From: Haliotis asinina
Lineage: Eukaryota; Mollusca; Gastropoda; Lepetellida; Haliotidae
NCBI RefSeq assembly: GCF_037392515.1
Contig: NC_090291.1
Span: 31,296,001-31,360,000 of the forward strand
Length of the DNA: 64,000 nucleotides
Direction of reading: 5' to 3'
Shown here: positions 26,661 through 33,701 of the stretch, in pieces
Layout: each line of letters begins with the position of its first letter
Position numbering within the stretch: position 1 is the stretch's first letter
Program-made: the position numbers and the translations under genes
Notes under the pieces: model-generated
The model's input: only the letters and a program-made list of their open reading frames with translations
Database searches by the model: none
Told to the model about the DNA's origin: nothing

Positions 26661-29600
26661 TATGAGTACATCCTGATCATCAGTTTCAATAAATCATCAT
26701 CATGAATACATCATCATTACCATCAAGATATCATCACCACCATCAATACATCATCACTATCAGATCATCATCACTATCAATACATCAATATCGCCTTTAA
26801 TACAGCATCATCATCATCATCTATGCATCATCAGCCCTATCATTACACCATGATCATCATCATTAATGCATCATCACAATCAATACATAAACATCACTAT
26901 CAGTACACCATCATCATCATTACCATCTATACATCACCTTCATCACTATCAGTGCGCCATGCTCATCATCAATAATACATCATCGTCATCACTATCAACA
27001 CATCATCACCATCAATACATCATAATCATCATTACCATGAAGACAGAATCATCATTGCCATCAATACAAAATCATCTTCACAATCAATACATCATCACTA
27101 ACAATACCTCACCATCAATACATCATCACTATCAGTACATCATCATCAATACATCATCACTATCAGTACATAATCAACACATCATCATTATCAATACATC
27201 ATCACTATCCATTCATCATCATCATTATCAATACATCACCACAATCTGTACACCATCATCATCATCATTACCACCATCAATCCATCATCACTAACAATAC
27301 ATCATTGCTATCAGTATTCCATCATCATCACTATGAATACATCATCACCACCTCTACATCATCATCACTATGAATACATCATCACCATCAATACACCATC
27401 ATCACCATCAATACGTTATCATCACTATCAATAAATCATGAGCATCAATACATTATCACCATCAGTATATCAACATCATCACTATCAATACATCAACATC
27501 ATCACTATCAATACATCAACATCATCACTATCAGTAAACCATTACCATTAGTATTATTATGTTTTAGCAAATCAAAACTGTACAAGATGTCTAGGTTATT
27601 GATAGTACCCAGCAACATGTTCGTATGTCAACACACAGCCTAGGAACTCACAGACTCCATTCAATCATTTGTTAATAGAATATATTGCTGGGTATCCATA
27701 CTAAACTTGAAATCAAAGAACACTCCATGCATACAAATGACAGTGCATACTATGTTGAAGCATTTGCATGACATCAACTTTCAATACCAATGTCAAATGT
27801 TCTGTAATGCTGCAGTGAATACACCACACACTTAAGGTCAACAAACTACTTCAAAACGACAACTTATTTAAGCTACTCACCTCAACAGCAATTTTTATGT
27901 TTTCCATGTAATGAGTGCTATGGCGAGCTGTTCTTTTCTGTAAAAGATATTGAATTATGACTGAATCATGACTATACAAAAAATCTGTTAAATGCCTGAA
28001 CGACAGTACATAAAGTAAGATTTGCAAGTCACATATGGCCAAATGAAGTTTGTTTTTAAATAGGATAAGATATAATGCACAACATGATCAGTGCCAAACA
28101 ACATGTCCCTTTATTTTCCTAAAACTTTGTCATGATAAATATTCATCTCACCAGGACTGCATCCTTCAGCACATACTGCATGACCTTGGTGAACTGAGCA
28201 TTTGCAGCATCCTGAAGAAAATACCAAAACAAAAGTGTTGATTCAGAGCCAAATTTAAGTCTGTATGCCTGCCAAACCTATACTGCATCAAAACTACAAG
28301 TAACTCGGCCTGTCAAATTAATAAGGGGTGGAAGGTGGTCTAGTAGTTAAAGCATTTGCTTGTCACACACCAAAGTCCTCATCCTCGAAATCTCTAGGGT
28401 ATACGTTCCAAAATATCTCCATTATAAACTGGACGCATCTACGGCTTGGCCCGAACAATTTAGTACCTCCCTTGGCTGGCTCTTTATCCTATCAGGTGTC
28501 TACGCTGGGAAGATGAGCATACCCATCACAAATCACTTTCATTTTTTAAATTATCTAACTGATTAAACTTAGCAACACAACCTATGTAGAATTACTCTGA
28601 AAGAGGAAGAAAGAGTTCTTGCAAGTTTCGGACCTGTCAATTTGTCTGTATGATTCCCCCAAATCAGAGTCGCACTGAGAACAAATCATCTCTGTTGCGA
28701 CCCATATCTTTGCTGACACTGGCAAACTTGGTTGTATTGGTGGCTTAGATGATTTGCTACTGTGAGACTATGGAGCCAGCAAAGGGAGGTAATAAAATTA
28801 TAAGGCAGAGCTGTAGATGCATCCAGGGTATAGTGGAGATTTATCAGAACATACACCCGGGAGATATCAAGGATACAAATTCCTGGGTCAATTCACTACA
28901 TCAGTAAATGATGTGAAGCCCATCTCTGATATTCCCAGACTGGAATGTTTATAATCCATATTTACACTTTCCTAAAATTATAAGAACAACTGAATATTTT
29001 TTTAAAAAAATACTTAAATGGTTTTGTTGACAAAAGTTACTGCCACTGACCATGATACTGCGAAGTCCTTGACCTTCAAGTTGGTCAAATGCCATGGAGA
29101 AAGTGTTGAGCATCTTGTCAATGTTGTCTCTCGCCTTCCATCCTCCTGCAGGCAAAAATGGCAGGATTGTTTGAAAGTTTTGTTTACCACTGCATTCAGC
29201 TGCATTTGAACTTAATAATCAGGGTCTATATTCTCGAAACATTACAAGCCCTAAGAAATCATAACTGTGTTACAAATGGACTTAAAAAGTTTGTAAGGAA
29301 TGAATGTTTTGAGAATAGCTAGCCAGGTCCTGATAACACAAACTAAATATATATGGGTCAGTAACTTACAACAAGCAATGAGGGATAGATACCTCTACAT
29401 GGACAGATAATGGTTCTGTCTTGTTTTGTTGTTGAATTCCACAGTAAGAATTATTCAAGCTATATGACAGCAGTCTGTAAATAATCTAGTCTGGACCAAA
29501 CAGTCCACTGATCAAGAGCATGAGCATCGATCTACACAAATGGGATACAATGACATGTGTCAACCAAGTCAGCAAATCTGACGATCTGATCACGCAGGTT

Positions 29601-32600
29601 GCCTCATGATAAAATGGGTAACTGAAGATCAGTTCTAACCCGGATCTTCACAGGTCTGCAAGTTATAACTATGGGGAAAGAAGTGCTCGGTTAGTGGTTG
29701 CCTTATATTGAGAGAGGACACTTCATCCGGGTAGGACAGTAAGGCTCAAACGGAAGAGAGGCCATCCAGACTACAACTGCACGCTGTTCAGAGAAAATCT
29801 GGGGTTCAAATGCACTAATAGTGCATCTTCAGTAGAACTGAAGACTTCAACACCTGAATATTTCGAGTAAAACATAAACTAAAAATTTAAAAAATGAACA
29901 GCTTGTAACTATGATACTTTCAGCATGTGCTAAGATCTATGTCTACAGAATAATGATCTCTAAGAGAACTAAGATCTGAACTCATTGACATTGAGATCAA
30001 GTATGTCAAAAGATCGCAAGAGAATGAAGAGAACTTGAACCCAATGATTAAAAACAACTGTCAAAGTTCACAACAATCCAATAGTAATTCTTGACTAACG
30101 TACCCGTATGGTTCCATAGTAGGTCAATGCACTGCTCATACGACGTGGGTCTTTTGATGGTACTGCCCTCATCAGGAACAGTTGCATCTACAAGAGGCAA
30201 ATTGAGATATCTGTACAAAGATCTTTATCAAAAACACACCAGATATTTTAAATTAAAATTGGTTACAATATCTTAAAAGAGACAGAGAGCAGTGTGGAGA
30301 ACTAGCAATCGAGCAAGGACTTGGTGTAAAAGCTGTAGCACTAAACCGTCCTTCGCATGACGAACTAAACTTTGACTAAACATCTTGTTGCAATTTTAAA
30401 AGTTATCAAACTCGCTCTTTAACACATCAAACACACGTGTCAAACTTGTGGCGAGTTGTTGGAATGTTTCCCCTCTCAAACTTGAGTTTGACAATATGTG
30501 TTGTTTAACTTTAGTCTACCCAACCACCCAAGTTGATGTTATAAACAAGGATCCATATCCACAATTTGTGATAACATGTCAGCAACACAGTCATCAAAAT
30601 GTGTCGTTGGGGTCTTCTAGTTTCATCAAACATAGCTGCATCAGTTGTGCAGCTTCATAGTTGTGTGGTGAGGGGTCCTGTGCATAGAGTTCAGGTCACA
30701 AATTAGGTGAATTTATGCAATGAAGAGCTCAGAAAGTCCTCCGATGGATGACAGTGTTTGACAGCTTGACTCCTGAGAGTTTCTAGGACTTCAGTCCTGT
30801 GCCGCAATGAAACACATGGGATACATGTGGTCTGAGCTTATGCAAGTGAGTTTGTTCAAAACTGCCTCTGTCCACCCAGCAGTGAATGGGTACCCAGTGG
30901 AATAACTATAACCATCTGGCACCTCAGAGACAGCTTGGATTTTCCAGTGTAATAATCATGATAATAATCAACAAAAGTTGTGGCACTTTGAGCAAGCACT
31001 AGTGATGAGTATGGTGCTCTTCAAACGCACTGTGCTATTACCAACATTATGTACATTCTTGTTATAAAAAAGGCAATTTGACAAGACAATATACATCACT
31101 GAGTTAGATACCTGTTTTTGAGTTGAGGTATCTGTCAAGACACACCACCCTGTAGCTTTCATCATTGTCCGTGTGAAATGTCTCCTCAAACAGAATCTTC
31201 ACCTGAAGATAAAAGCAAACCTTTTTGTGATGACCCTGAGAGTGAGGCACGTAACTGCCTGCATACAAAGTCAGTCGTCTTACCCACTCAGCCACCACGA
31301 CTTCCACAAAACAACCAGTAGTCGATACCCATGTCCGACAGCTAAGAGTGAGTGAGTTAGTTTTACACTGCTTTTTTCAAGATCACACATTGTACCCATG
31401 TGGGGAAACAAGCACAGGTCTACAGCAAACTGACACTTTAACCACTAGGCTATCCAACAACAGCTGTGAATACACAATACCATTTAGAAAGTAGTCTATA
31501 GGCATACCCTATGTCTTAGCAATTTACAATAAAAGGAATGGTGTGGTCGGACTAGATGATACTGGCCACTGCATCCTAAAAAACTCATGTGAAATAGTAG
31601 ATTGCATCATATAAAAACTGCTACAATGCATCTGAAACATTACTGAGTCATCAAATACCAAACAATTTTCTATACCTCCTGTGAAACTTCATATCCCTGC
31701 TTTGTGACAATCTTGCCTTTCACAATCTCACAGTCCTGTAATGAAAGAAGCAGAGAATAACAGAACATGCTTTCACAATCTCTCAGTCCTTTAATGAAGT
31801 GTTAAAGTAGCGCTGCAAAGAGTCATGTCACAGATGACATCCACAACTTGTAAGCTTAGTGAAGTGGCATTTTCCTAAACTGGCATACACACTAAATGAA
31901 TCAAATTTTCTGTGACCTTGACCTTTTATGCAGGTCACTCACAAATGTATCAAATTACAGCCCAGACCAAATGATTACATATAATTAGTTTCTCTTACAC
32001 AAAAGATGTTTCTTGACTTATTGGTTAAACAATAACTAGGTTATAACATAAGACATCTTGGACTCTAGACACCTCAAGATGATCATTTTAGAAATTCCAA
32101 GATCTATTGGAGACAAAAAGGAAATACACTCGATAACACCACCAAACTTTAAAACACATTATGAAACCATTTGTTTCTGAAAAAGTATTACCAATGATCT
32201 AATCAATCAAAAATTAATTCAGTTCGCTGTTCGGCAACAAAGACACTAATACAAAAAGTTAAATACAAATAAATAGCAACAAATACAAATATATATTTGT
32301 GAATATCTTATACCTGACATAAAAAAAGCATAAATGACAAACATTTCATGCAAATGATTACGTTCAAAACTTTCAAAACTCATATTTTCCATATAATAAA
32401 AAAAAAAACATATTGTGAAAAACACTGCTTGCAGCAAAATTGTAAGTTGTAACAGGGCTGGTTACCACCTTTGAGGACAAGGACTGGTACAGCTGGTGGG
32501 CATCTTCAGCCTCCTCGGCCCCGCCCCGAGGGACTAGAACGTGGTCCTCCACATCAGAAGGGCTCACTGGCTGCTTTGGCACACTCTTGAACTGGGGGAT

Positions 32601-33701
32601 GCAAACCTGGAACACAAATGGATACACAGGGATTCTGAACAAATAGGACTTTTTAGACAGGGCACTGTTATGTGAGTGAGCGTAGTTTTACGCGATTTGT
32701 AGTAACATTCCAGATATATTACAGCAAGTACACCAGAAATGAGCTTCACACAGTGTACCCACATGCAGTGTATGAAACTCCTAAAACAAGTCAGGAAGCC
32801 CACAGGACTGACAACTAAAAATGTTGCCAGCCCTGTTAACATGTAACTAGCCCTGTATTAAAAATAGGAAATTGAGATATGGTGAGGGAAAAAAAGTAAC
32901 TAATGAATTTCTTGTAGTGAGGTAAACATAAACAATATGCAAAAGCAAATTTAATAAAATCATAACTTGATGGTTACTGTTGATTCGTTTAGTGTCACTG
33001 CCATCAGAATCAGAAAAGCAGAAAAGAACAACATTATTCATTGGCTGAAAGCATTCTCTAGACCAGTCACATTTAGAGTTAGATAAATGGGTAGGTTTGA
33101 TTGATCATGAACTGTATAGACACCATCAAGCTACCACAGTTGTAAACTATTTTCAAAATATGTCCCAAAGTCAATGACATGGTCAAATATATACCCTTAG
33201 AAAAAGTACTGTCCCACCATGAAACTAGTAGGCAGCGGGTCGCCAGGCAGACGCTATTTCATACACTGCCATTTGAGGAATGAAACTCAGGTGACTTAGT
33301 CCTGAACCACTATGTATGGAGTGAGTGAGTGAGCGAGCGAGTGAGAGTGAGTGAGTGAGTGAATGAGTTAGTTTTACGGCAAGCATGGGTTGCTGAAGGC
33401 CTATTCTACCCAGGGACCTTCACGGGTCCACTATGAAGTACATGTGGTTTCCCTTCAGTCACTTTCTCCAAAATATATACTTGTTCATCCAGCAGTAAAT
33501 AGATACCTGATACTATGATAGGATAATGTGACTGTGACATGGGCTGTATACTCCCTAGGGAGCTGATATTTTACTGAAATGCCTTGGTTACATTACCAGC
33601 CAGTCATCCGCTGCTGCCTTGTTAAGGATGTCCGGAAATTGGCACTGGAGGGCGTTGAAGAAGGGATTGTCGTACAGATCTTCATCATACTTATCACTCA
33701 T
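7371..33701 (-). CDS. ANKRD27: ANKRD27/VARP, VPS9-domain ankyrin-repeat endosomal scaffold, 26 coding exons
   Basis: The whole coding region was read on the minus strand as 26 GT-AG exons (listed separately) summing to 3,372 nt, 1,123 residues plus TGA. Order of parts: N-terminal region starting [21 protein letters not shown]9 domain about residues 245-390 with [25 protein letters not shown] core; Cys motif [10 protein letters not shown] (460-469); ankyrin block 1 (about 485-645); Ser/Thr/Pro linker (661-715); Cys motif [10 protein letters not shown] (774-783); ankyrin block 2 (about 800-950); tail with basic RRHSLRRTS and acidic SDSDSDDD. This order matches vertebrate VARP point by point. 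Known for the family: Rab21 GEF activity, VAMP7, Rab32/38 and retromer VPS29 binding on late endosomes. Introns are full of SINEs, MITEs and minisatellites. Oddities: Tyr-to-Phe in VPS9, decoy splice donors after exons 10 and 16. The gene identity is very secure; individual exon ends rest on splice consensus and protein alignment from memory, without transcripts. Confidence 0.95.
8221..8693. mobile_element. MITE with about 100-bp terminal inverted repeats, intron 25
   Basis: Left end CCAGGGTATACGTTGCGATA AATCTCC...GATGCATCC and TTATTACCTCCCTT are mirrored by AAGGGAGGTAACAAAATC, TAGATGCATCCTGGGTATAT and TTTATCGGGATGTATACCCC. A second copy sits at 28393-28862. No coding capacity. Confidence 0.85.
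8812..8911 (-). CDS. ANKRD27: ANKRD27 coding exon 25 (residues 947-980)
   Basis: Acceptor [30 protein letters not shown] then [13 protein letters not shown]; donor ACAG|GTGAGT, phase 1. Ser/Arg-rich region after the last ankyrin repeat; no clear vertebrate match beyond the first helix. Confidence 0.85.
9195..9345 (-). mobile_element. S2-family SINE, intron 25-upstream side
   Basis: TTTTAGCAATATTTCAACAA, CGTACCCATGTGGGAAATCA and AAACCACTAGTGTACCCCAC mark tail, B-box region and A-box region in reverse. Confidence 0.75.
10085..10280 (+). mobile_element. S1-family SINE, old copy in intron 24
   Basis: AATATTCCAGCTAAAATGGA and GTCTGTAAATAATTGGACCT, ending near ATTATCACAGGTTAC. Diverged and lacking the 5' GAGT repeats. 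Confidence 0.7.
10505..10663 (-). CDS. ANKRD27: ANKRD27 coding exon 24, ankyrin repeat (residues 894-946)
   Basis: Acceptor [30 protein letters not shown] then [20 protein letters not shown] and PADLTQ; donor CAG|GTAGGC. Phase 0 both ends. A (CT)n tract, read on the coding strand, lies about 30 bases upstream of the acceptor. Confidence 0.92.
10692..10734. repeat. (GA)n microsatellite upstream of exon 24 acceptor
   Basis: About 21 GA units on +, therefore a (CT)n tract on the ANKRD27 coding strand ending about 30 bases before the exon 24 acceptor. Confidence 0.95.
10916..11035 (-). CDS. ANKRD27: ANKRD27 coding exon 23, ankyrin repeat (residues 854-893)
   Basis: Acceptor [28 protein letters not shown] then [20 protein letters not shown]; donor CAG|GTATAG. 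40 codons, phase 0 both ends. Confidence 0.93.
11974..12168 (-). CDS. ANKRD27: ANKRD27 coding exon 22, ankyrin block 2 (residues 789-853)
   Basis: Acceptor [28 protein letters not shown] then [20 protein letters not shown] and [12 protein letters not shown]; donor AAG|GTGACA, phase 0 both ends. Reading past the donor meets a stop within eight codons, which supports this exon end. Confidence 0.92.
12304..12640. repeat. AAGGGTGGGACA-type purine-rich minisatellite in intron 21
   Basis: Variable 10-12-bp units such as AAGGGTGGGACA and AAGGAAGGGTACA, strongly purine-biased on + and C/T-rich on the transcribed-gene strand. It lies between coding exons 21 and 22. The overlapping Thr/Pro/Ser or Lys/Gly open frames are artefacts of the repeat. 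Confidence 0.9.
12737..12880 (-). CDS. ANKRD27: ANKRD27 coding exon 21, second Cys motif (residues 741-788)
   Basis: Acceptor [29 protein letters not shown], an acidic stretch, then [16 protein letters not shown] (Cys 774, 778, 780, 783). The second zinc motif is nearly identical to vertebrate [11 protein letters not shown]. Donor AAG|GTAACC, phase 0 both ends. Confidence 0.94.
12905..13000 (+). mobile_element. Fragment shared with the Harbinger-related element
   Basis: CTGTCTCACAGTCCTTGAAC and AAATGAAGCAAGTCTAGACT TCCTA match 59055-59150 with drift. It lies 25 bases upstream of the exon 21 acceptor region. Confidence 0.65.
13566..13805 (-). CDS. ANKRD27: ANKRD27 coding exon 20, Ser/Thr/Pro linker (residues 661-740)
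   Basis: Acceptor CACCCACACAG; 80 codons. [20 protein letters not shown], a run of Ser/Ala ([13 protein letters not shown]), then [17 protein letters not shown], which matches EVEKLLRAVADGDLEM. Phase 0 both ends, donor CTG|GTAAGG. The linker is likely disordered. Confidence 0.9.
14083..14222 (-). mobile_element. S2-family SINE, intron 19
   Basis: GAGTTTTACGTTGTTTGTAG, CTGTACCCATGTATGACATA and AAACCACTATGCTACCCACT. Diverged in the B box. Confidence 0.72.
15074..15231. mobile_element. Small foldback MITE next to the exon 19 donor
   Basis: CCAGGGGCCCATTTCACAAA ACT and TAGCCTAAGATCTCGTAACT TTTCTCGTAGCATTT are repeated in reverse as AAATGCTACGAGAAAACTTA TGAGATATTAGGCTTACGAG and TTTTGTGAAAGGGGGCCCAG. 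Almost a perfect 158-bp hairpin. Confidence 0.88.
15267..15421 (-). CDS. ANKRD27: ANKRD27 coding exon 19, ankyrin repeat (residues 609-660)
   Basis: Acceptor [28 protein letters not shown] then [17 protein letters not shown]; donor GAA|GTGAGT, phase 0. Last repeat of ankyrin block 1. A foldback MITE begins 35 bases after the donor. Confidence 0.93.
15664..15823 (+). mobile_element. S2-family tRNA-derived SINE, intron 18
   Basis: Head in tRNA sense: AGTATAGTGGTTAAAGTGTT (A-box region) and GGGTTTGATTCCCAACATGG (B box), then AAGCCCATTTCTGGCATCCC and a diverged tail. Confidence 0.8.
15990..16112 (-). mobile_element. S1-family SINE, 5' part, reverse
   Basis: Reads AATTATTTACAGACAGCTGC and ends AAACTAAACTCACTCACTCA, the reverse complement of the family's 5' end. 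Confidence 0.72.
16256..16364 (-). CDS. ANKRD27: ANKRD27 coding exon 18, ankyrin repeat (residues 573-609)
   Basis: Acceptor [31 protein letters not shown] then [15 protein letters not shown]; donor TATG|GTATGT, phase 1. Matches the vertebrate repeat CVKALVYYDVESCRLDIGNE. Confidence 0.94.
17435..18166 (-). mobile_element. TTAA-flanked MITE, short copy, intron 17
   Basis: Both ends sit at TTAA (17431-17434 and 18167-18170). Terminal inverted repeats read AAGTCACATGCAACAAAAAC and, at the other end, GTTGCATGTGACCA. TTAA is the piggyBac-type target; the superfamily is not otherwise proven. It contains CCCCAGCACTGGGG, shared with the copy at 48788. Confidence 0.85.
18596..18688 (-). CDS. ANKRD27: ANKRD27 coding exon 17, ankyrin repeat (residues 542-572)
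   Basis: Acceptor [28 protein letters not shown] then [11 protein letters not shown]; donor GAT|GTGAGT. Phase 0 both ends, 31 codons, about one ankyrin repeat. Confidence 0.93.
18745..18957 (+). mobile_element. S1-family SINE, old copy in intron 16
   Basis: ACAATATTCCAGGTATATGA, GTCTGTTAATAATCGTGTCT and AAGCATGGGTTACTGGAGAT mark the start, middle and end of the family. It lies 50 bases upstream of the exon 17 acceptor. Confidence 0.75.
19193..19455 (-). repeat. Triplicated 3' end and donor of ankyrin exon 16 (about 107-bp period)
   Basis: The block that codes for [18 protein letters not shown] plus donor at 19397-19455 is repeated at 19290-19348 and, less its end, at 19193-19241. The middle copy keeps ATG|GTAAGA at 19292/19291. 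No acceptor precedes the extra copies, so they extend the exon instead of adding one. Read-through meets TAA right after the second copy. Confidence 0.9.
19399..19538 (-). CDS. ANKRD27: ANKRD27 coding exon 16, ankyrin repeats (residues 495-541)
   Basis: Acceptor [29 protein letters not shown] then [20 protein letters not shown]; donor ATG|GTAAGT, phase 0. The 3' part of this exon and its donor are copied twice downstream in the intron (19193-19348). Confidence 0.94.
19935..20206 (+). mobile_element. S1-family SINE, intact, with 10-bp target duplication
   Basis: Full-length copy in ANKRD27 intron 15, flanked by a perfect CAATTTTCAG direct repeat (19925-19934 and 20207-20216). It best defines the family: TGAGTGAGTGAGTTTAGTTT at the 5' end, GGGACCTTCACGGGTC at the 3' end, about 272 bp, no poly(A) tail. 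It lies opposite to the gene. Confidence 0.93.
20755..20944 (-). CDS. ANKRD27: ANKRD27 coding exon 15, first Cys motif (residues 432-495)
   Basis: Acceptor [29 protein letters not shown], then [14 protein letters not shown] (Cys 460, 464, 466, 469), then [14 protein letters not shown] opening ankyrin repeat 1. The CHPLCxCxxC motif is the zinc-binding 'fingernail' that contacts VPS29 in mammalian VARP. Donor ACAG|GTATTC, phase 1. Confidence 0.94.
21190..21424 (+). mobile_element. S1-family SINE, old copy in intron 14
   Basis: CACTGCACTCAGCAATTTTA through GTGTCAACCAAGTTAATGAA to AAGCATGGGTTGCTGAAGAC. The 5' GAGT repeats are absent. Confidence 0.78.
21716..21878 (-). mobile_element. S2-family SINE, left of a head-to-head pair
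   Basis: TTGTATCCATGTTGGGAATC AAACCCAGG and TTTAACCACTATACCACTGA end only eight bases before the next copy, which points the other way. Confidence 0.8.
21886..22043 (+). mobile_element. S2-family SINE, right of a head-to-head pair
   Basis: GGGGTAGCCTAGTGGGTTAA, CGGGTGTAATTCCTCACATG, CCCATTTCTGGTGGTCCCTG, and an end at AAACTAAACTCACTCAC. Nearly complete. Confidence 0.85.
22125..22220 (-). CDS. ANKRD27: ANKRD27 coding exon 14 (residues 400-431)
   Basis: Acceptor TCCAACAG; 32 codons, [20 protein letters not shown] to VEEFFK; donor AAG|GTGAGA, phase 0 both ends. Poorly conserved linker between the VPS9 domain and the first Cys motif. Confidence 0.85.
23267..23354 (-). CDS. ANKRD27: ANKRD27 coding exon 13, end of VPS9 domain (residues 370-399)
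   Basis: Acceptor TATTCATAG; G then [19 protein letters not shown] to SRDMIK; matches CLTSFEAAIEYIRQGSL, the last VPS9 helix. Donor AAG|GTAACA, phase 0. Confidence 0.92.
23886..23951 (-). CDS. ANKRD27: ANKRD27 coding exon 12, VPS9 domain (residues 348-370)
   Basis: Acceptor TGTTTTCAG, then G completes Trp348; [20 protein letters not shown]; donor TTTGG|GTAAGT, phase 2. Joins exon 11 directly in frame (EIPNW-TANLAF, vertebrate EIPNW-MANLSY). Phe354 stands where the VPS9 tyrosine normally is. Confidence 0.92.
24405..24453 (-). other. ANKRD27: 49-nt exon-like block in the VPS9 intron (possible poison exon)
   Basis: On the minus strand a pyrimidine-rich acceptor TATTGTTTCCAG precedes 49 open bases ending AAG|GTACAT. 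In phase with exon 11 it reads [16 protein letters not shown], which resembles a VPS9 core. It is not divisible by three: inclusion would shift exon 12 and hit TGA early in exon 13 (frame ...GGC TTC AAT TGA). Exon 11 joins exon 12 perfectly without it, so it is left out of the coding model. It may be a cryptic or regulated poison exon, or chance. Confidence 0.35.
24874..24952 (-). CDS. ANKRD27: ANKRD27 coding exon 11, VPS9 core (residues 322-348)
   Basis: Acceptor [28 protein letters not shown] then KSEIPN and the first two bases of Trp; donor AACTG|GTAAGC, phase 2. The [13 protein letters not shown] string is the VPS9 signature and carries the conserved acidic pair (330-331). Confidence 0.93.
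25198..25895 (-). repeat. 29-bp minisatellite, 24 units, derived from the exon 10 splice donor
   Basis: The + strand reads as 24 successive units of the type CCTGTGAGTCCCGGTCTTGC followed by TAACACTGA. The last unit runs straight into exon 10, whose end and donor (CACCTGTGGGTCCTGATC on +) is itself a copy. Seven consecutive units (about 203 bp) are duplicated as a block, with the second copy starting near 25572. On the coding strand most units contain a potential 5' splice site such as CACAG|GTCAGT; two contain a perfect CAG|GTAAGT (25405/25404 and 25608/25607). Confidence 0.95.
25896..26026 (-). CDS. ANKRD27: ANKRD27 coding exon 10, VPS9 domain (residues 278-322)
   Basis: Acceptor TTATTTCAG; encodes [20 protein letters not shown] to KPRKGSGPT; donor CACAG|GTGAGT in phase 1. 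The donor with its 5' flank GATCAGGACCCACAG is the founder unit of the 29-bp minisatellite that follows it in the intron (25198-25895). Confidence 0.93.
26462..26604 (-). CDS. ANKRD27: ANKRD27 coding exon 9, start of VPS9 domain (residues 231-278)
   Basis: Acceptor [27 protein letters not shown] then [24 protein letters not shown]. The [12 protein letters not shown] string is a clear match to EDAAFNKITRSL. Donor TTCAG|GTGGGT, phase 2. Confidence 0.93.
26612..27545. repeat. Imperfect (ATC)n-rich microsatellite in intron 8
   Basis: Over 900 bases of CATCAT runs broken by ATCAATACATCATCACTATC-type words, between coding exons 9 and 8. A pure run of about 13 ATC units opens it. Open frames here are His/Ser-rich translation artefacts. 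Confidence 0.95.
27881..27937 (-). CDS. ANKRD27: ANKRD27 coding exon 8 (residues 212-230)
   Basis: Acceptor TTTTACAG; 19 codons [19 protein letters not shown]; donor GAG|GTGAGT. Aligns with the helix ending NLMKQAVE that leads into the VPS9 domain. Phase 0 both ends. Confidence 0.88.
28152..28211 (-). CDS. ANKRD27: ANKRD27 coding exon 7 (residues 192-211)
   Basis: Acceptor TTCTTCAG; 20 codons [20 protein letters not shown], matching IDSANALYTKCLQQLL; donor CTG|GTGAGA, phase 0 both ends. Confidence 0.9.
28330..28945 (+). mobile_element. S2-family SINE split by a MITE, intron 6
   Basis: The head GTGGTCTAGTAGTTAAAGCA TTTGCTTGTCACAC lies left of the MITE (28393-28862) and the body GATGTGAAGCCCATCTCTGA TATTCCCAGAC right of it, so the MITE landed in an existing SINE. 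The whole compound is intronic. Confidence 0.7.
28393..28862. mobile_element. MITE, second copy of the 8221 family, intron 6
   Basis: CTAGGGTATACGTTCCAAAA and GTACCTCCCTTGGCTGGCTC on the left, AAAGGGAGGTAATAAAATTA, TAGATGCATCCAGGGTATAG and AACATACACCCGGG on the right. It aligns with the first copy along its whole length and interrupts an S2 SINE. Confidence 0.85.
29051..29145 (-). CDS. ANKRD27: ANKRD27 coding exon 6 (residues 160-191)
   Basis: Acceptor TGCCTGCAG; reads [20 protein letters not shown] to GLRSIM; donor ATG|GTCAGT, phase 0. Matches the helical region around FDRNIASFHRTFRE in vertebrates. Confidence 0.87.
29425..29656 (+). mobile_element. S1-family SINE, old copy in intron 5
   Basis: TTATTCAAGCTATATGACAG, GTCTGTAAATAATCTAGTCT, and an end at ATCTTCACAGGT. 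Confidence 0.78.
30104..30187 (-). CDS. ANKRD27: ANKRD27 coding exon 5 (residues 132-160)
   Basis: Acceptor CTTGTAG; encodes [20 protein letters not shown] then IDLLWNHT; donor ACGG|GTACGT, phase 1 to phase 1. Less conserved than its neighbours, but the frame joins on both sides. Confidence 0.82.
30775..31030 (+). mobile_element. Tail fragment of the 37521 SINE family, intron 4
   Basis: Shares CACCCAGCAGTGAATGGGTA CCC and TTTGAGCAAGCACTAGTGAT ... GTGCTCTTCAAA. Another scrap, with ACTCCCTAGGGAGCTGATAT, is at 33490-33570. Confidence 0.6.
31112..31202 (-). CDS. ANKRD27: ANKRD27 coding exon 4 (residues 102-132)
   Basis: Acceptor ATCTTCAG then [20 protein letters not shown], a close match to vertebrate ILFEETFYNEKEESFSIL. 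Donor ACAG|GTATCT, ends in phase 1. Confidence 0.92.
31348..31458 (-). mobile_element. S2-family SINE, intron 3
   Basis: GTGAGTGAGTTAGTTTTACA, CATTGTACCCATGTGGGGAA and TTTAACCACTAGGCTATCCA in reverse order of a tRNA head. Confidence 0.8.
31676..31735 (-). CDS. ANKRD27: ANKRD27 coding exon 3 (residues 82-101)
   Basis: Acceptor CATTACAG, 20 codons from [10 protein letters not shown] to YEVSQE, donor GAG|GTATAG, phase 0 to phase 0. Small exon, placed because both neighbours need phase 0 and the peptide fits the vertebrate spacing before ILFEETF. Confidence 0.85.
32469..32606 (-). CDS. ANKRD27: ANKRD27 coding exon 2 (residues 36-81)
   Basis: Acceptor TTCCAG before [11 protein letters not shown]; runs to QLYQSLSSK with donor AAG|GTGGTA, phase 0 both ends, 46 codons. 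Contains the [10 protein letters not shown] segment that aligns with ESYILIPVEE of vertebrate VARP. A later GTAACC three bases on is a possible competing donor. Confidence 0.85.
32670..32785 (-). mobile_element. S2-family SINE, intron 1
   Basis: GTGAGTGAGCGTAGTTTTAC and ATGAGCTTCACACAGTGTAC CCACATG; the tRNA-like head is missing. Confidence 0.72.
33318..33429 (+). mobile_element. S1-family SINE with internal deletion, intron 1
   Basis: The 5' GAGTGAGTGAG repeats and TTAGTTTTACG are joined directly to the 3' part GGCAAGCATGGGTTGCTGAA ... CTTCACGGGTCC; about 160 bases of the middle are missing. Confidence 0.82.
33597..33701 (-). CDS. ANKRD27: ANKRD27 coding exon 1 (residues 1-35)
   Basis: Starts at ATG 33701; encodes [18 protein letters not shown] to AADDWL. 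The N-terminus matches the vertebrate pattern MALYDEDLLKNPFYLAL. The exon ends CTG|GTAATG in phase 0. The start is chosen because of that homology; the nearest upstream ATG is out of frame. Confidence 0.9.

Noticed and set aside
26866..27294. 142-codon His/Ser-rich open frame
   Set aside because: Translation of the ATC-rich microsatellite.
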